From Caldilineaceae bacterium SB0664_bin_27 (GTDB lineage Bacteria; Chloroflexota; Anaerolineae; Caldilineales; Caldilineaceae), in assembly GCA_009838625.1 (NCBI GenBank), contig VXRG01000115.1, forward strand, positions 1 through 45,467: DNA of 45,467 nucleotides, in the 5' to 3' direction. The position numbers and the translations under genes were made by a program. This document shows, one piece after another, positions 6,823-15,339 of this stretch; position 1 is the first letter of the stretch; every line of letters starts with the position of its first letter. The notes beneath the pieces are model-generated. The model had not been told where the DNA came from and ran no database searches. It saw nothing but the letters and a program-made list of their open reading frames with translations.

Positions 6823-8382
6823 ATGACGATGGGCGTAAAAACACCTGATTGGGTAAAACACGCAGTCTTCTACCAGATCTTTCCGGATCGGTTTCGCCAC
6901 AGCCCGCGTCTGGAGCACGCACCGGGCATCCAGTTCAAGCCCTGGGGCGCGTCGCCGTCCGAGCAGGGCTTCCAGGGCGGTGACCTCCTGGGCATCGTTG
7001 ATCGCCTGGACTATCTGGAGGAGTTGGGTGTCAACGCTCTCTACCTCAACCCGATCTTCAGCTCGGCCGCGAACCACCGCTACCATACATTCGACTACAT
7101 GAAGGTAGACCCCCTGTTGGGTGGGGACGCCGCCTTCCGTGAGTTACTGGACCGGGCCCACGAGCGTGGCATGAAGGTCATAATCGACGGCGTTTTCAAC
7201 CATTGCGGCCGCGGCTTCTGGCCGTTCCACCATATCCTGGAAACTGGGAAGAGATCCCCTTACTTCGACTGGTTTCGCGTCAAAGGCCTGCCGCTTCGCC
7301 CCTATCACAGCAACGAGCAGCAGCCCCACAACTATGCGGCCTGGTGGAATCTGCCTGCCCTGCCCCAGCTGAACATTGGCAATCCCGGCATGAGGCGGTA
7401 TCTGCTTGAGGTAGCCCGCTACTGGATCGCATTCGGCGCCGACGGCTGGCGGCTGGACGTACCTGAGGAGATAGAGGACCCGCTCTTCTGGCAGGAGTTC
7501 CGGCAAGTGGTGAAGGAGACCAACCCGGACGCCTATACAGTCGGTGAGATCTGGCATGAAGCCGACGAATGGCTGCAAGGGGACCGTTTCGACGGGGTAA
7601 TGAACTACGTTCTGAGCCGCGCTGCCTTTGGGTATTTTGGCGCGGAGACCGTTCCTCGCGACTACCGGCCCGGCGGCTATACGATCGAGAGGCTGGATAC
7701 GGCGGCGTTTGCAGCCGCCATCGAACGGATGCTGAAGCGTCACGACTGGCAGGTCGTGACCGCCCAATTCAACCTTTTGAACAGCCATGACACTGCGCGC
7801 AACCTGTGGGCCTTGGATGGCGATATCGGCGGTGTACGCCTCTGTCTTATGCTGCAGATGACTTTGCCGGGCGCGCCCTGCATCTATTACGGCGAAGAGA
7901 TCGGCATGAACGGAGGACCCGACCCCGGCTGCCGGGGGGCCTTCCCTTGGGAGGAGCGGCAAAGATGGAATGGTGAGCTGCTCGAAACCTACCGGCAGGC
8001 AATCTCTCTGAGGCACAGTAACCCTGCCTTGCGCACCGGCGCTTACAGGACCTTGGTCGCAGCCGGCGAGATCTTCGGTTTCAGCCGTTCGCTGTGCGGC
8101 GATCTTCCCCCGGCCGGCCGGCCAGCGGATGAGCCCTGCGGGAAAGAAGACCAGCTGATCGTCCTGTTCAACCGCGCTAAGTCAACAGCGCGGCTGGCGG
8201 TTCCACTTGCCGGCGAGGGCCGGGAGGACGAAGAAAAGTCTGCTTCGGCTCAGCCGGCATTTCAGGTGATCTGGCCGCCGGAGGCCAACGGCAAAATGCA
8301 CTGCGCACGCAACGGCATACTTTGGGACCTGACGATTCCTCCAAGAGATACACTTATCCTCAAAAAGGCAGACTCGGATTAG
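6823..8382 (+). CDS. GH13 alpha-glycosidase (neopullulanase/maltogenic-amylase-like)
   Basis: A 519-residue cytosolic glycoside hydrolase. It begins with WVKHAVFYQIFPDRF, typical of the neopullulanase/cyclomaltodextrinase subgroup of GH13. The catalytic barrel shows LYLNPIF, VIIDGVFNHCG, then DGWRLDVP with nucleophile D212, VGEIW with acid/base E242, and NSHDT with transition-state stabiliser D323. It would hydrolyse alpha-1,4 (or alpha-1,6) links of maltodextrins or related oligosaccharides inside the cell. The C-terminal beta domain (about 400-519) is standard but carries a Pro/Gly-rich loop near 440. No signal peptide is seen, and no N-terminal dimerisation domain of the N type, since the catalytic barrel starts almost at residue 10. 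ATG 6829 is an alternative start. Confidence 0.9.
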   Translation: MTMGVKTPDWVKHAVFYQIFPDRFRHSPRLEHAPGIQFKPWGASPSEQGFQGGDLLGIVDRLDYLEELGVNALYLNPIFSSAANHRYHTFDYMKVDPLLGGDAAFRELLDRAHERGMKVIIDGVFNHCGRGFWPFHHILETGKRSPYFDWFRVKGLPLRPYHSNEQQPHNYAAWWNLPALPQLNIGNPGMRRYLLEVARYWIAFGADGWRLDVPEEIEDPLFWQEFRQVVKETNPDAYTVGEIWHEADEWLQGDRFDGVMNYVLSRAAFGYFGAETVPRDYRPGGYTIERLDTAAFAAAIERMLKRHDWQVVTAQFNLLNSHDTARNLWALDGDIGGVRLCLMLQMTLPGAPCIYYGEEIGMNGGPDPGCRGAFPWEERQRWNGELLETYRQAISLRHSNPALRTGAYRTLVAAGEIFGFSRSLCGDLPPAGRPADEPCGKEDQLIVLFNRAKSTARLAVPLAGEGREDEEKSASAQPAFQVIWPPEANGKMHCARNGILWDLTIPPRDTLILKKADSD

Positions 8383-8389
8383 TCTGCCT
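8366..8389. terminator. Stem-loop over the GH13 stop codon
   Basis: AGGCAGACT (8366-8374) pairs perfectly with AGTCTGCCT (8381-8389) around a 6-nt loop. There is no U-run on the plus-strand side, but five A residues lie just before the stem, so a minus-strand transcript would end in UUUU. No minus-strand gene feeds into it. It may weaken read-through into the lipid kinase gene 19 bp further on. Confidence 0.4.
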
Positions 8390-8407
8390 CATCTGGGCAG
8401 GGTAGAT

Positions 8408-9343
8408 ATGGAAACGGTAAAGGTCATCCTGAATCCCTACGCAGGGCGAGGTCGCGGAGGCCGGATCGCCGGTGACATCGAGACCGCGTTCCGCCGAGCC
8501 GGTGTCCCCTTTGAAATCGAGGAGTCGGGTGGGCCGGGCGAGGCCGTTGCAATTGCGCGCCGCGCCCGGTCGGACGGCTACGCCATCGTAGCTGCCGCCG
8601 GCGGGGACGGAACCGTCCATGAAGTCGTCAACGGCTTGGCAGAGGCGACGCCGGAAAACAAGGCGATTGAGGGGTTGGCTATTCTGCCTTCGGGAAGCGG
8701 CAACGACTTTTCCGACATCATCGGGGTCTCTCGGGACTTTGATGAGGCAGTACAAGCTATCCGGGTGGGCAACACGCGGACCGTCGATCTCGGGCTGGTC
8801 GAGGCGTTTGACGGACGCGACACTTTGCGGCGCTACTTTGACAACAATGTGGGCTTGGGTTTTGAAGCGCAGGTCTCTGTCGAAAGCCGTAAGATAAAGC
8901 GGCTGCGCGGTTTCGTCATCTACCTGTGGGCGACCTTGCGTGCCATGCGCGCCTATGACCAGCCATTCTTCGAAGTAAATTGGACCGACGGCGAGGGCAC
9001 TCGCCATGTCGCCGCCAAGCCAATGTTGATGGTCAGCGTCGGCAACACTGGACGCACGGGCGGCGCCTTCTATATTACGCCTGATGCGGTTGTGGACGAT
9101 GGCCTGCTCGATATCGCCTTTGCCGGCGCTCTGTCCCAGTTTGGGATTCTGAACCTGTTGCCGAGAACGATGACCCGGACAGGTCTGCACGGCCAGAAAT
9201 CCGTCACATTCGGTCGCCTGCGTTCCGCCACTATCGAGGTCCGGCAGCCGGTTCCGGTGCATACCGACGGCGAGATCCTGTCGCTCGGAATCGAAAAACT
9301 GACGGTCGAAGTCTTGCCCGGTCGTTTGCAGGTAATCGTATGA
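8408..9343 (+). CDS. Diacylglycerol-kinase-like lipid kinase (DagK/YegS family)
   Basis: A 311-residue protein with all landmarks of the DAGK catalytic family: ILNPYAGRGRGG at 7-19 (phosphate-binding start), AGGDGTVHEVVNGL with GGDGT at 65-69 (nucleotide binding), LPSGSGNDFS at 93-102, DNNVGLGFEAQVS in the second domain and DDGLLDIAFAG near residue 235. These enzymes phosphorylate diacylglycerol or a related lipid with ATP at the inner membrane face, recycling lipids or making glycolipid precursors. Length is normal. It follows the GH13 gene by 25 bp, with a GGCAGGGTAG sequence before the ATG as a weak ribosome binding site. The exact lipid substrate cannot be fixed from sequence. Confidence 0.9.
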   Translation: METVKVILNPYAGRGRGGRIAGDIETAFRRAGVPFEIEESGGPGEAVAIARRARSDGYAIVAAAGGDGTVHEVVNGLAEATPENKAIEGLAILPSGSGNDFSDIIGVSRDFDEAVQAIRVGNTRTVDLGLVEAFDGRDTLRRYFDNNVGLGFEAQVSVESRKIKRLRGFVIYLWATLRAMRAYDQPFFEVNWTDGEGTRHVAAKPMLMVSVGNTGRTGGAFYITPDAVVDDGLLDIAFAGALSQFGILNLLPRTMTRTGLHGQKSVTFGRLRSATIEVRQPVPVHTDGEILSLGIEKLTVEVLPGRLQVIV

Positions 9344-9365
9344 TCTTCCCCGTTGGGTCACCTTC

Positions 9366-9374
9366 TGGTATAAT
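9366..9374 (+). promoter_or_regulatory. Extended -10 promoter element
   Basis: TGGTATAAT fits the extended -10 form (TGn before a perfect TATAAT at 9369-9374). No good -35 is present at the right distance, as is common with extended -10 promoters. It lies about 120 bp before the membrane-protein gene at 9495. Confidence 0.55.
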
Positions 9375-9494
9375 TATAGTGGCGGATTAGCATACAACCC
9401 CATCACCTTGAAGTAGCTTTTCCAACTTCGGTCGGCTCCTGTGATCTGAGGTTTAGTCGGTCTTGCCAGTTGCACGAAGGAGTACAGGAAGACT

Positions 9495-10433
9495 TTGACA
9501 ACATCAGAGAGATTCGGCGCGGCCGCAGCAGACATGAGAGAAAGGCGCCCGCCAAATAGTGCGCCAGATGCGAACGCCGAACAAGAGTCAGCTCCGGTAA
9601 CCGTCTCAGCGACGTCTAGCAGCGCGTTGCTGGATGCCCGCCTTTGGTCGGAGCATTCCCCGTGGCGGATTTCTGCGGCCTGGTCGCTGGCCGCGGCGGC
9701 TCTGGTTGTCGGAATTGGCGAAGTGAGCCAGTCAGTCTCTCCGCAGACGTTAGTACTTCTCTTCCTGCTCGTCGACCCTCTGTGGGGGAACATCTGGGGC
9801 GGCCTTGCAACTCCGGAGGCTCTCCCCAGTATAAGGCTTTCTCTGCAACACAGGCGCCCTTGGTTGCCTTACCTGGCCATGGGGTCGCCCGCTGCGCGCG
9901 TCTTGGGAATGCACGGTCCCAGCGTTCTCGCGATTCTCACACGGGCATGGCTGCCATGTGTCGTAGTTGCCTTCGCGGCCGCTGCTGCAGTGGGTATGCC
10001 TGCCGTCTGGGCGACTCTGGTTGTGCTTGGCCTCGCACTGACTGCCTGGCTTCAACGCCATGTGGCGCTGATCCCCGCCTCCGTGCTTCACAGTCTTGTT
10101 GTCGTTGCCGCGCCCTGGTTCATGGGCCTCACGCTGTTCGGCCTCGATCCCTGGAACGGTCTTTACTGGGCACTGATACTGCTGTGGACTTTGCATGTCT
10201 GGTGCGCAAACAGCAGTCTGGACAATCCGGGCGCACTGGGTGGACTCGCAGGCATGGCAGTGGCCCAGGCCGGCATCGCCCTGCTGCTGATATTCGGGCG
10301 GGCTCCACTGGCTTTGGCAGTGCTCTGTATTCTGTGGCTGGCCACCTGGGTGGCGGTCTATCGCGGCCAGCCTCTTCAGAACATTCAAGCCTCATGGACG
10401 GCAGCTCTGCTGGTCAGCGCAGCGGCAATGTGA
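9495..10433 (+). CDS. Unknown multi-pass membrane protein
   Basis: A 312-residue protein I do not recognise. Residues 1-55 are polar and rich in Ala, Ser, Glu and Pro; from about 58 on there are seven to eight hydrophobic stretches, including LVLLFLLVDPLWGNIWGG, VVVAFAAAAAVGMPAVWATL and ALAVLCILWLATWVAVY. No DxxxD motif is visible, which argues against UbiA-type prenyltransferases. The start is TTG with AAGGAG about 12 bp upstream; ATG at 9534 is an alternative that would shorten the polar tail. An extended -10 promoter lies upstream, and argF follows after 132 bp with its own promoter-like box. It may be specific to this lineage. Confidence 0.6.
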   Translation: MTTSERFGAAAADMRERRPPNSAPDANAEQESAPVTVSATSSSALLDARLWSEHSPWRISAAWSLAAAALVVGIGEVSQSVSPQTLVLLFLLVDPLWGNIWGGLATPEALPSIRLSLQHRRPWLPYLAMGSPAARVLGMHGPSVLAILTRAWLPCVVVAFAAAAAVGMPAVWATLVVLGLALTAWLQRHVALIPASVLHSLVVVAAPWFMGLTLFGLDPWNGLYWALILLWTLHVWCANSSLDNPGALGGLAGMAVAQAGIALLLIFGRAPLALAVLCILWLATWVAVYRGQPLQNIQASWTAALLVSAAAM

Positions 10434-10479
10434 CGCAGACTGAATCTTTACAGCGGCACAGGTCTTCCAGACCCGGTTC

Positions 10480-10488
10480 TGGTAAAAT
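10480..10488 (+). promoter_or_regulatory. Extended -10 promoter element before argF
   Basis: TGGTAAAAT is an extended -10 box (TGG then TAAAAT, 5 of 6). The surrounding TTCTGGTAWAATT also occurs at the promoter at 9366, so both probably serve the same sigma factor. The leader to the argF start would be about 70 nt. I see no ARG-box-like operator. Confidence 0.45.
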
Positions 10489-10565
10489 TGACCGAAATCG
10501 GAACTTTCCAAGCAAAAGCGTCGTCATAGTACACGGATACATCCACCTTCAGGTAGGAGAAGATT

Positions 10566-11501
10566 GTGAGCGTTTCGCCTCTCGACCATTTTACAGGTAT
10601 CGACTCTCTGACCAGTGACCAGTTCTGGGGTCTCCTGAAATTGGCCAGGCAGCTGAAAGATGAGTTGATGCAGTGCGGCCGTAACGATCCCATCCTGGCA
10701 GGAAAGTCGCTGGCAATGCTCTTTGAGAAGCCGTCCCTGCGCACGCGTGTCAGCTTTGAAATGGGCATGCAGCACCTTGGGGGTTATGCGTTCTATCTCA
10801 GTCCGGCGGAGGTTGGCCTGGGTACGCGCGAAAGCCCGGCTGACGTGATCCGGGTATTGGGGGGCTACGTGGACGGCGTCATGGCGCGCGTTTTCGCCCA
10901 CCGTCATATCGAGGAGATGGTGGAGTGGGGGAGCGTGCCCATCATCAACGGCTTGAGCGATTTCAGCCATCCTTGCCAGGCGCTGGCCGATCTGTTCACT
11001 ATCTGGGAGCAGTTCGGTTCGGTGGAGGACAGGACGCTGGTGTACGTGGGCGACGGCGCAAACAATGTTGCGACCAGCCTGCTGATGGCCGCGGGAAAGG
11101 TCGGCCTCAACGTACGCATAGTGTCGCCGCGCGGCTACGTTCCCGCCGGAGAAGTTCTGACGGCGGCGGAGGCGGAGGTCGAAGTTACAGACGACCTGGG
11201 CGGCGTGAAGGGAGCGGATGTCCTCTATACCGATGTCTGGGTCAGCATGGGAGATGAAGAAGAGCGGGAGGAGAGGATGGCTGTCTTGCCGCCGTACCAG
11301 GTCAATTCGGAGTTGGTTCAGCGGACCGAGAACGACGAAGTCCTTGTCATGCACTGTCTGCCCGCCCACCGTGGCGAAGAGATTTCCGACGCAGTCGCAG
11401 ACGGTGACCGCAGCCGCGTCTTTCCGCAGGCCCACAATCGCCTGCACGCGCAGAAAGCCGTACTTGCGCATTTGCTGGGAGGCGTGGAGTTACCCTCTTG
11501 A
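10566..11501 (+). CDS. argF: Ornithine carbamoyltransferase
   Basis: A 311-residue enzyme of arginine synthesis that joins carbamoyl phosphate to ornithine to give citrulline. The carbamoyl-phosphate loop is [13 protein letters not shown] (S57-L-R-T-R61, with Leu where many family members have Thr), followed by HPCQALADL near 140 and the ornithine/catalytic [11 protein letters not shown] near 274. Length matches the anabolic trimeric enzymes (about 305-315). The start is GTG with AGGAGA 5 bp upstream. No other arginine gene is nearby, and the gene has its own promoter-like element. A catabolic role (arginine deiminase pathway) cannot be excluded, but no arcA or arcC partner is present. Confidence 0.95.
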   Translation: MSVSPLDHFTGIDSLTSDQFWGLLKLARQLKDELMQCGRNDPILAGKSLAMLFEKPSLRTRVSFEMGMQHLGGYAFYLSPAEVGLGTRESPADVIRVLGGYVDGVMARVFAHRHIEEMVEWGSVPIINGLSDFSHPCQALADLFTIWEQFGSVEDRTLVYVGDGANNVATSLLMAAGKVGLNVRIVSPRGYVPAGEVLTAAEAEVEVTDDLGGVKGADVLYTDVWVSMGDEEEREERMAVLPPYQVNSELVQRTENDEVLVMHCLPAHRGEEISDAVADGDRSRVFPQAHNRLHAQKAVLAHLLGGVELPS

Positions 11502-11676
11502 GGAGTGTACGAACAAACCGCGAGAGCAGGTACTGTTTCAGCTTCCGCTAAAGGTCCTTGTAAAGACTTAGCCTTGTTGCGTTGGTTTTGAACCGTGCAT
11601 TGTGGCAGTTCCGACCGTCCCGTGTGACCGGTGGAGTCGGATCCGATGAGGATTCGTCTTGTGTGGAGAAGATATC

Positions 11677-12495
11677 ATGACCGACATTGTGGCCATTCTC
11701 AGTCGCCTGACCGACTGGCGAAACGTCGTAGATCTTTTCCTGCTCATTCTGGTTTTCTACGCGTTGCTGCATCTGCTGCGGGGAACGCAGGCCGTGCAGC
11801 TTGTACTTGGCATTCTGATAATCGGCATCTTGGTCTTCGTTCTTGTTCGTACTGTCGAGTTGACTGCCATCAGCTGGCTGTTGCGAAATAGCTCCTTGGT
11901 CGTATTTGTGGCGATCCCCGTAATCTTTCAACCGGAGATCCGCCGCGTTCTTGAACAGGTGGGGCGGAGAACGCCGTACTTGTTGCGTCGCGCCAATGGG
12001 GGCGCGGAGCCGCTCATCAACGAGATCGTCCGCGCCTGCGAGCAGCTGTCGGCGAGGCGGCATGGGACGTTGCTGGTGTTGGAAGGGAGCGGCGGGTTGA
12101 TGGACTATATCGACCGCGGGGTCAAAATCGACGGCGAACTGACCGATGAGCTCTTGCTGACAATCTTTTTCCCAGGCACACCACTCCACGATGGCGCAGT
12201 AATCGTCCAGGACGGGAAAGTAGCGGCAGCCTCCTGTATCCTGCCCCTGACAAATCGCAATATCGCCGACCACCAGCTGGGCACGCGACACCGGGCCGCC
12301 ATTGGGATCACGGAACTGACGGATGCCATGAGTGTGATCGTTTCCGAGGAAACGGGTGCGATTTCGATAGCAACGGGCGGCCGCATGGCCCGTCGCTTGG
12401 AAGCGAACGAGTTACGACGCAGGTTGACCGAATTCTATGACCCGCGGCCGATAATGGGTAAAGCAGAGACCGGAGAATTCCTTGCTGAGGTTTGA
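11677..12495 (+). CDS. cdaA: Membrane diadenylate cyclase CdaA (c-di-AMP synthase)
   Basis: A 272-residue protein with three N-terminal membrane helices (about 17-34, 38-57, 60-82) followed by a DAC domain. The catalytic motifs are both intact: D172-G-A174 in PLHDGAVIV and R204-H-R206 in GTRHRAAIG, with the EETGAIS strand after them. It condenses two ATP to c-di-AMP, a regulator of potassium and osmotic balance. ATG at 11677 is preferred (GGAG about 9 bp upstream) over TTG at 11659. The gene overlaps the YbbR-domain gene by 14 nt, the same cdaA-cdaR pairing known in Firmicutes, though glmM, the usual third gene, is replaced by der. Confidence 0.95.
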   Translation: MTDIVAILSRLTDWRNVVDLFLLILVFYALLHLLRGTQAVQLVLGILIIGILVFVLVRTVELTAISWLLRNSSLVVFVAIPVIFQPEIRRVLEQVGRRTPYLLRRANGGAEPLINEIVRACEQLSARRHGTLLVLEGSGGLMDYIDRGVKIDGELTDELLLTIFFPGTPLHDGAVIVQDGKVAAASCILPLTNRNIADHQLGTRHRAAIGITELTDAMSVIVSEETGAISIATGGRMARRLEANELRRRLTEFYDPRPIMGKAETGEFLAEV

Positions 12496-13909
12496 TGAAA
12501 TCCGGCGATACAGTCGCTCCATGAAACCGACGACGACACTGCTTCTGGCGGTTCTCTTGGCGTTTGTCGTCTGGTTCATAGCCATCGATCAGGAAAACCC
12601 GATGATTCGGGAGGAATATTCAGAGCCGATTCTGATCGAAGTGCGAAACATGGGACCCGGACTGCAGAGCGTGCAGGACTTGACGAATCGCACGGCGGTT
12701 CTGACGCTCCGCGCCCCCCAGCGCACGTTGGAGTCACTGCATGCGGAAGACCTCTTCGCCATCATAGACTTGGCGAATCTGACAGCGGGCAGCCACGAAG
12801 TGGAGGTCGAGATAACAACCCTGAATCCCGACGTCGAAGTTATCGCACTTGAACCGCGGCAACTGCGCATTCAGCTGGAGCCGGTGATCTCCCGGTTTGT
12901 TCCGGTAGAGGTGGAGATCATGGACAGCGCAGCTTTCGGGTACGACTGGCAGGAGCCGTTGTCCGAGCCCGCGGAGGTAGAGATTACCGGCCCCCGGACA
13001 CTTGTCTCGCAGGTGCGTTCGGTGATCGCAACCGTCTTTCTGCGCAATGCCAAGAGCCAGGTGGAGCAGGTTCGGCCCCTGATCGCCCGCAACGCCCAAA
13101 ACCTGGAGGTGGAAAGGGTGGACATTGAACCGGTCACGGCGCGGATCGTCGTGCCCGTGGTGCAGCCGCCAGGATTCAAGGAGGTGGTGGTGCGCGCCGA
13201 TGTGAAGGGACTGCCTTCGCCAAATTACCGCTTGACCGGGGTAAACGTCGAGCCGCAGACCGTTGTTCTTTCGGGTAGCCCGAGTGCTCTGCGCGAAGTC
13301 CCCGGATTTGTGGAAACGACAACACTTGACATTGAGGGCGCGACTGACGACGTGCGGGATCGCCTCGCCCTGATTCTGCCGGAAAACGTCTCCACCCTTC
13401 AGGACAGCGTCCTCGTAACGGTTGGCGTTGCGCCCCTGGAAAGCAGCCTGACCGTCACTCGCCAACCTATCGTTCAGGGTGCGGGCGATGACATGCGTAT
13501 TACGGTCTCACTGGAAGAGGTCCAAGTGATCGTGAGCGGCCCGCTGCCTCGGCTGGAGCTGCTGGGCCCTGAAGAGGTGCGCGTACTCCTGGACTTGACG
13601 GGACTGTTGCCCGGAAGCCACCTCGTCGAACCAACGGTCGTTGTGCCCGAAGGAATCGTTGAGGAGGGAGTGATCCCTGAAGCGATCGAAGTGATGATTG
13701 AATCTTTGGTCACCCCAACGGCCCCGTCGACGCCCGAACCGGAAGAGACGCCGGACACACCGCCGCCGGCGGAATCGACGACTGTGCCCGATGCAGAGAC
13801 GACCGGTACCCCGGCCCCGCCGGCGGAAGAGACTGTGATACCTTCACCCGTGCCGGAGCCGGAGCAAACTGAGCCTCCGCCGACGGAAACGCCCGAAACC
13901 TCCAATTGA
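12482..13909 (+). CDS. YbbR-domain protein, CdaR-like regulator of the diadenylate cyclase
   Basis: A 475-residue protein anchored by one N-terminal helix (about 18-35, LLLAVLLAFVVWFIAID) and carrying about four YbbR repeats outside the membrane; repeated elements such as EVRNMGP...VLTLRAPQ, EVEITGPRTL and VVLSGSPSAL mark them. In Firmicutes CdaR binds CdaA and tunes its activity. The last about 65 residues are a Pro/Thr/Glu-rich, low-complexity tail with no predicted fold. The TTG start lies inside cdaA (14-nt overlap) and suggests coupled translation; ATG at 12521, directly before the helix, is also possible. The stop lies 6 bp before der. Confidence 0.88.
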   Translation: MLRFDEIRRYSRSMKPTTTLLLAVLLAFVVWFIAIDQENPMIREEYSEPILIEVRNMGPGLQSVQDLTNRTAVLTLRAPQRTLESLHAEDLFAIIDLANLTAGSHEVEVEITTLNPDVEVIALEPRQLRIQLEPVISRFVPVEVEIMDSAAFGYDWQEPLSEPAEVEITGPRTLVSQVRSVIATVFLRNAKSQVEQVRPLIARNAQNLEVERVDIEPVTARIVVPVVQPPGFKEVVVRADVKGLPSPNYRLTGVNVEPQTVVLSGSPSALREVPGFVETTTLDIEGATDDVRDRLALILPENVSTLQDSVLVTVGVAPLESSLTVTRQPIVQGAGDDMRITVSLEEVQVIVSGPLPRLELLGPEEVRVLLDLTGLLPGSHLVEPTVVVPEGIVEEGVIPEAIEVMIESLVTPTAPSTPEPEETPDTPPPAESTTVPDAETTGTPAPPAEETVIPSPVPEPEQTEPPPTETPETSN

Positions 13910-13915
13910 ACCGAA

Positions 13916-15289
13916 ATGACGCAACGTAAAGCAGTGATCGCTCTCGTGGGTCGGCCCAATGTGGGCAAGTCGACCCTGTTCAACCGGCTCATTGGCGCCA
14001 GGACCGCTATAGTCGAGGACCTGCCTGGAACGACCCGGGACCGCATATACGGGGAGGCGGAGTGGAGTGGAGTATCCTTCGTCGTGATAGACACGGGGGG
14101 CCTGGAAGCGCAGAAAACGGCCGAGTACCGGGCTGCACGGCCCGGTGTAGCTCCCCTTGCGCGTGACTCCGCCCGCTACGTGACCGAAGTCACGAATCAG
14201 GCCCGCATCGCCGTCGACGAGGCCGATGTCATCGTATTGGTGGTGGACGGAAAAGATGGACTGACTGCGGCTGACGAGGACTTGGCCGAGTTTTTGCAGC
14301 AGACGACCAAACCTGTCTTCCTTGCCGTCAACAAGGCCGAAAGCGAACAGAGGCAGCTTGACGCGGCCGAGTTCTGGGCGCTCGGAGTCGGCGAACCGAT
14401 CGCGATCAGCGCCTTCCACGGTATCGGCGTTGGCGACCTGCTCGACTTGATCGCGGCCGAACTTTCCGACAGCCTGGTTGGCAATGAAAGCGAAGAGGAT
14501 ATCGTTGCCATTGCGCTTGTGGGGAGGCCGAACGTAGGCAAGAGCAGTCTGCTCAACACCTTGTTGGGGCGGGAAAGGGCGATCGTAAGTGAAATCGCCG
14601 GCACGACACGCGATCCCATTGACACCGAGATTGTCTATCATGGCCAGAAGGTATCCTTGATTGACACGGCGGGAATCCGGCGGCGCGGGCGGGTGGAGCC
14701 GGGGATCGAGAAGTACAGCGTACTTCGCAGCATGCGCAGCATAGACCGAGCCGACGTGGCTATGCTTCTCATAGACGGAGTCGAAGGCGTGACCGCGCAG
14801 GACGCCCATATCGCCGGCCACGTGCTGGAGGCGCACAAGAGCGTCGTTGTCCTGGTAAACAAGTGGGACATTGTCGAAAAAAACACGCAGACAATGGTAG
14901 AATATACCCGAAAGGTTCGCGCAGATCTGCAGTTTCTGGACTACGTGCCCGTGCTCTTCATCAGCGCTCTGACGAAGCAGCGTGTACAGAAGGTTCTGCC
15001 CACCGCGCTTACAGTGGCCGCGGAAAGGCGGCATCGCATCCCAACGTCGGAGTTGAACGGCGTCATTCAGGATGCCTACTACCGTTCGCCGCCGGCAACG
15101 AAACAGCAGCGGCCTCTGCGCATCTATTACGCAACCCAGGCCAGCGTCGAACCGCCTACTTTCATTCTGTTCGTCAACGATCCGGAGCTGGCCCACTTCA
15201 GTTACCTTCGGTATCTGGAAAACCAGTTGCGGCGGCACTACCCATTTGTCGGCACGCCCATCCGAATTCGTCTGCGGCCCCGATCCTGA
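13916..15289 (+). CDS. der: Ribosome biogenesis GTPase Der (EngA)
   Basis: A 457-residue protein with two GTPase domains in tandem and a C-terminal KH-like domain, the unique Der layout. Domain 1: GRPNVGKST (P-loop), DTGG, and NKAE as the G4 element. Domain 2: GRPNVGKSS, DTAGIRRRGRV and NKWD. The KH-like end includes RIYYATQ and PTFILFVNDPE, conserved in the family. Der assists maturation of the 50S ribosomal subunit and is essential in most bacteria. G4 of domain 1 ends in Glu instead of the common Asp. The gene follows the YbbR gene by 6 bp, so it probably shares the cdaA transcript. Confidence 0.97.
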   Translation: MTQRKAVIALVGRPNVGKSTLFNRLIGARTAIVEDLPGTTRDRIYGEAEWSGVSFVVIDTGGLEAQKTAEYRAARPGVAPLARDSARYVTEVTNQARIAVDEADVIVLVVDGKDGLTAADEDLAEFLQQTTKPVFLAVNKAESEQRQLDAAEFWALGVGEPIAISAFHGIGVGDLLDLIAAELSDSLVGNESEEDIVAIALVGRPNVGKSSLLNTLLGRERAIVSEIAGTTRDPIDTEIVYHGQKVSLIDTAGIRRRGRVEPGIEKYSVLRSMRSIDRADVAMLLIDGVEGVTAQDAHIAGHVLEAHKSVVVLVNKWDIVEKNTQTMVEYTRKVRADLQFLDYVPVLFISALTKQRVQKVLPTALTVAAERRHRIPTSELNGVIQDAYYRSPPATKQQRPLRIYYATQASVEPPTFILFVNDPELAHFSYLRYLENQLRRHYPFVGTPIRIRLRPRS

Positions 15290-15339
15290 AAGGCAGTTAA
15301 TGGCGCATCTGCCCAATCACCTGCCCTCTTACACTTCCA

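Noticed and set aside
13844..15316. Long minus-strand frame opposite der
   Set aside because: It is the antisense shadow of a high-GC gene with clear GTPase motifs on the plus strand.
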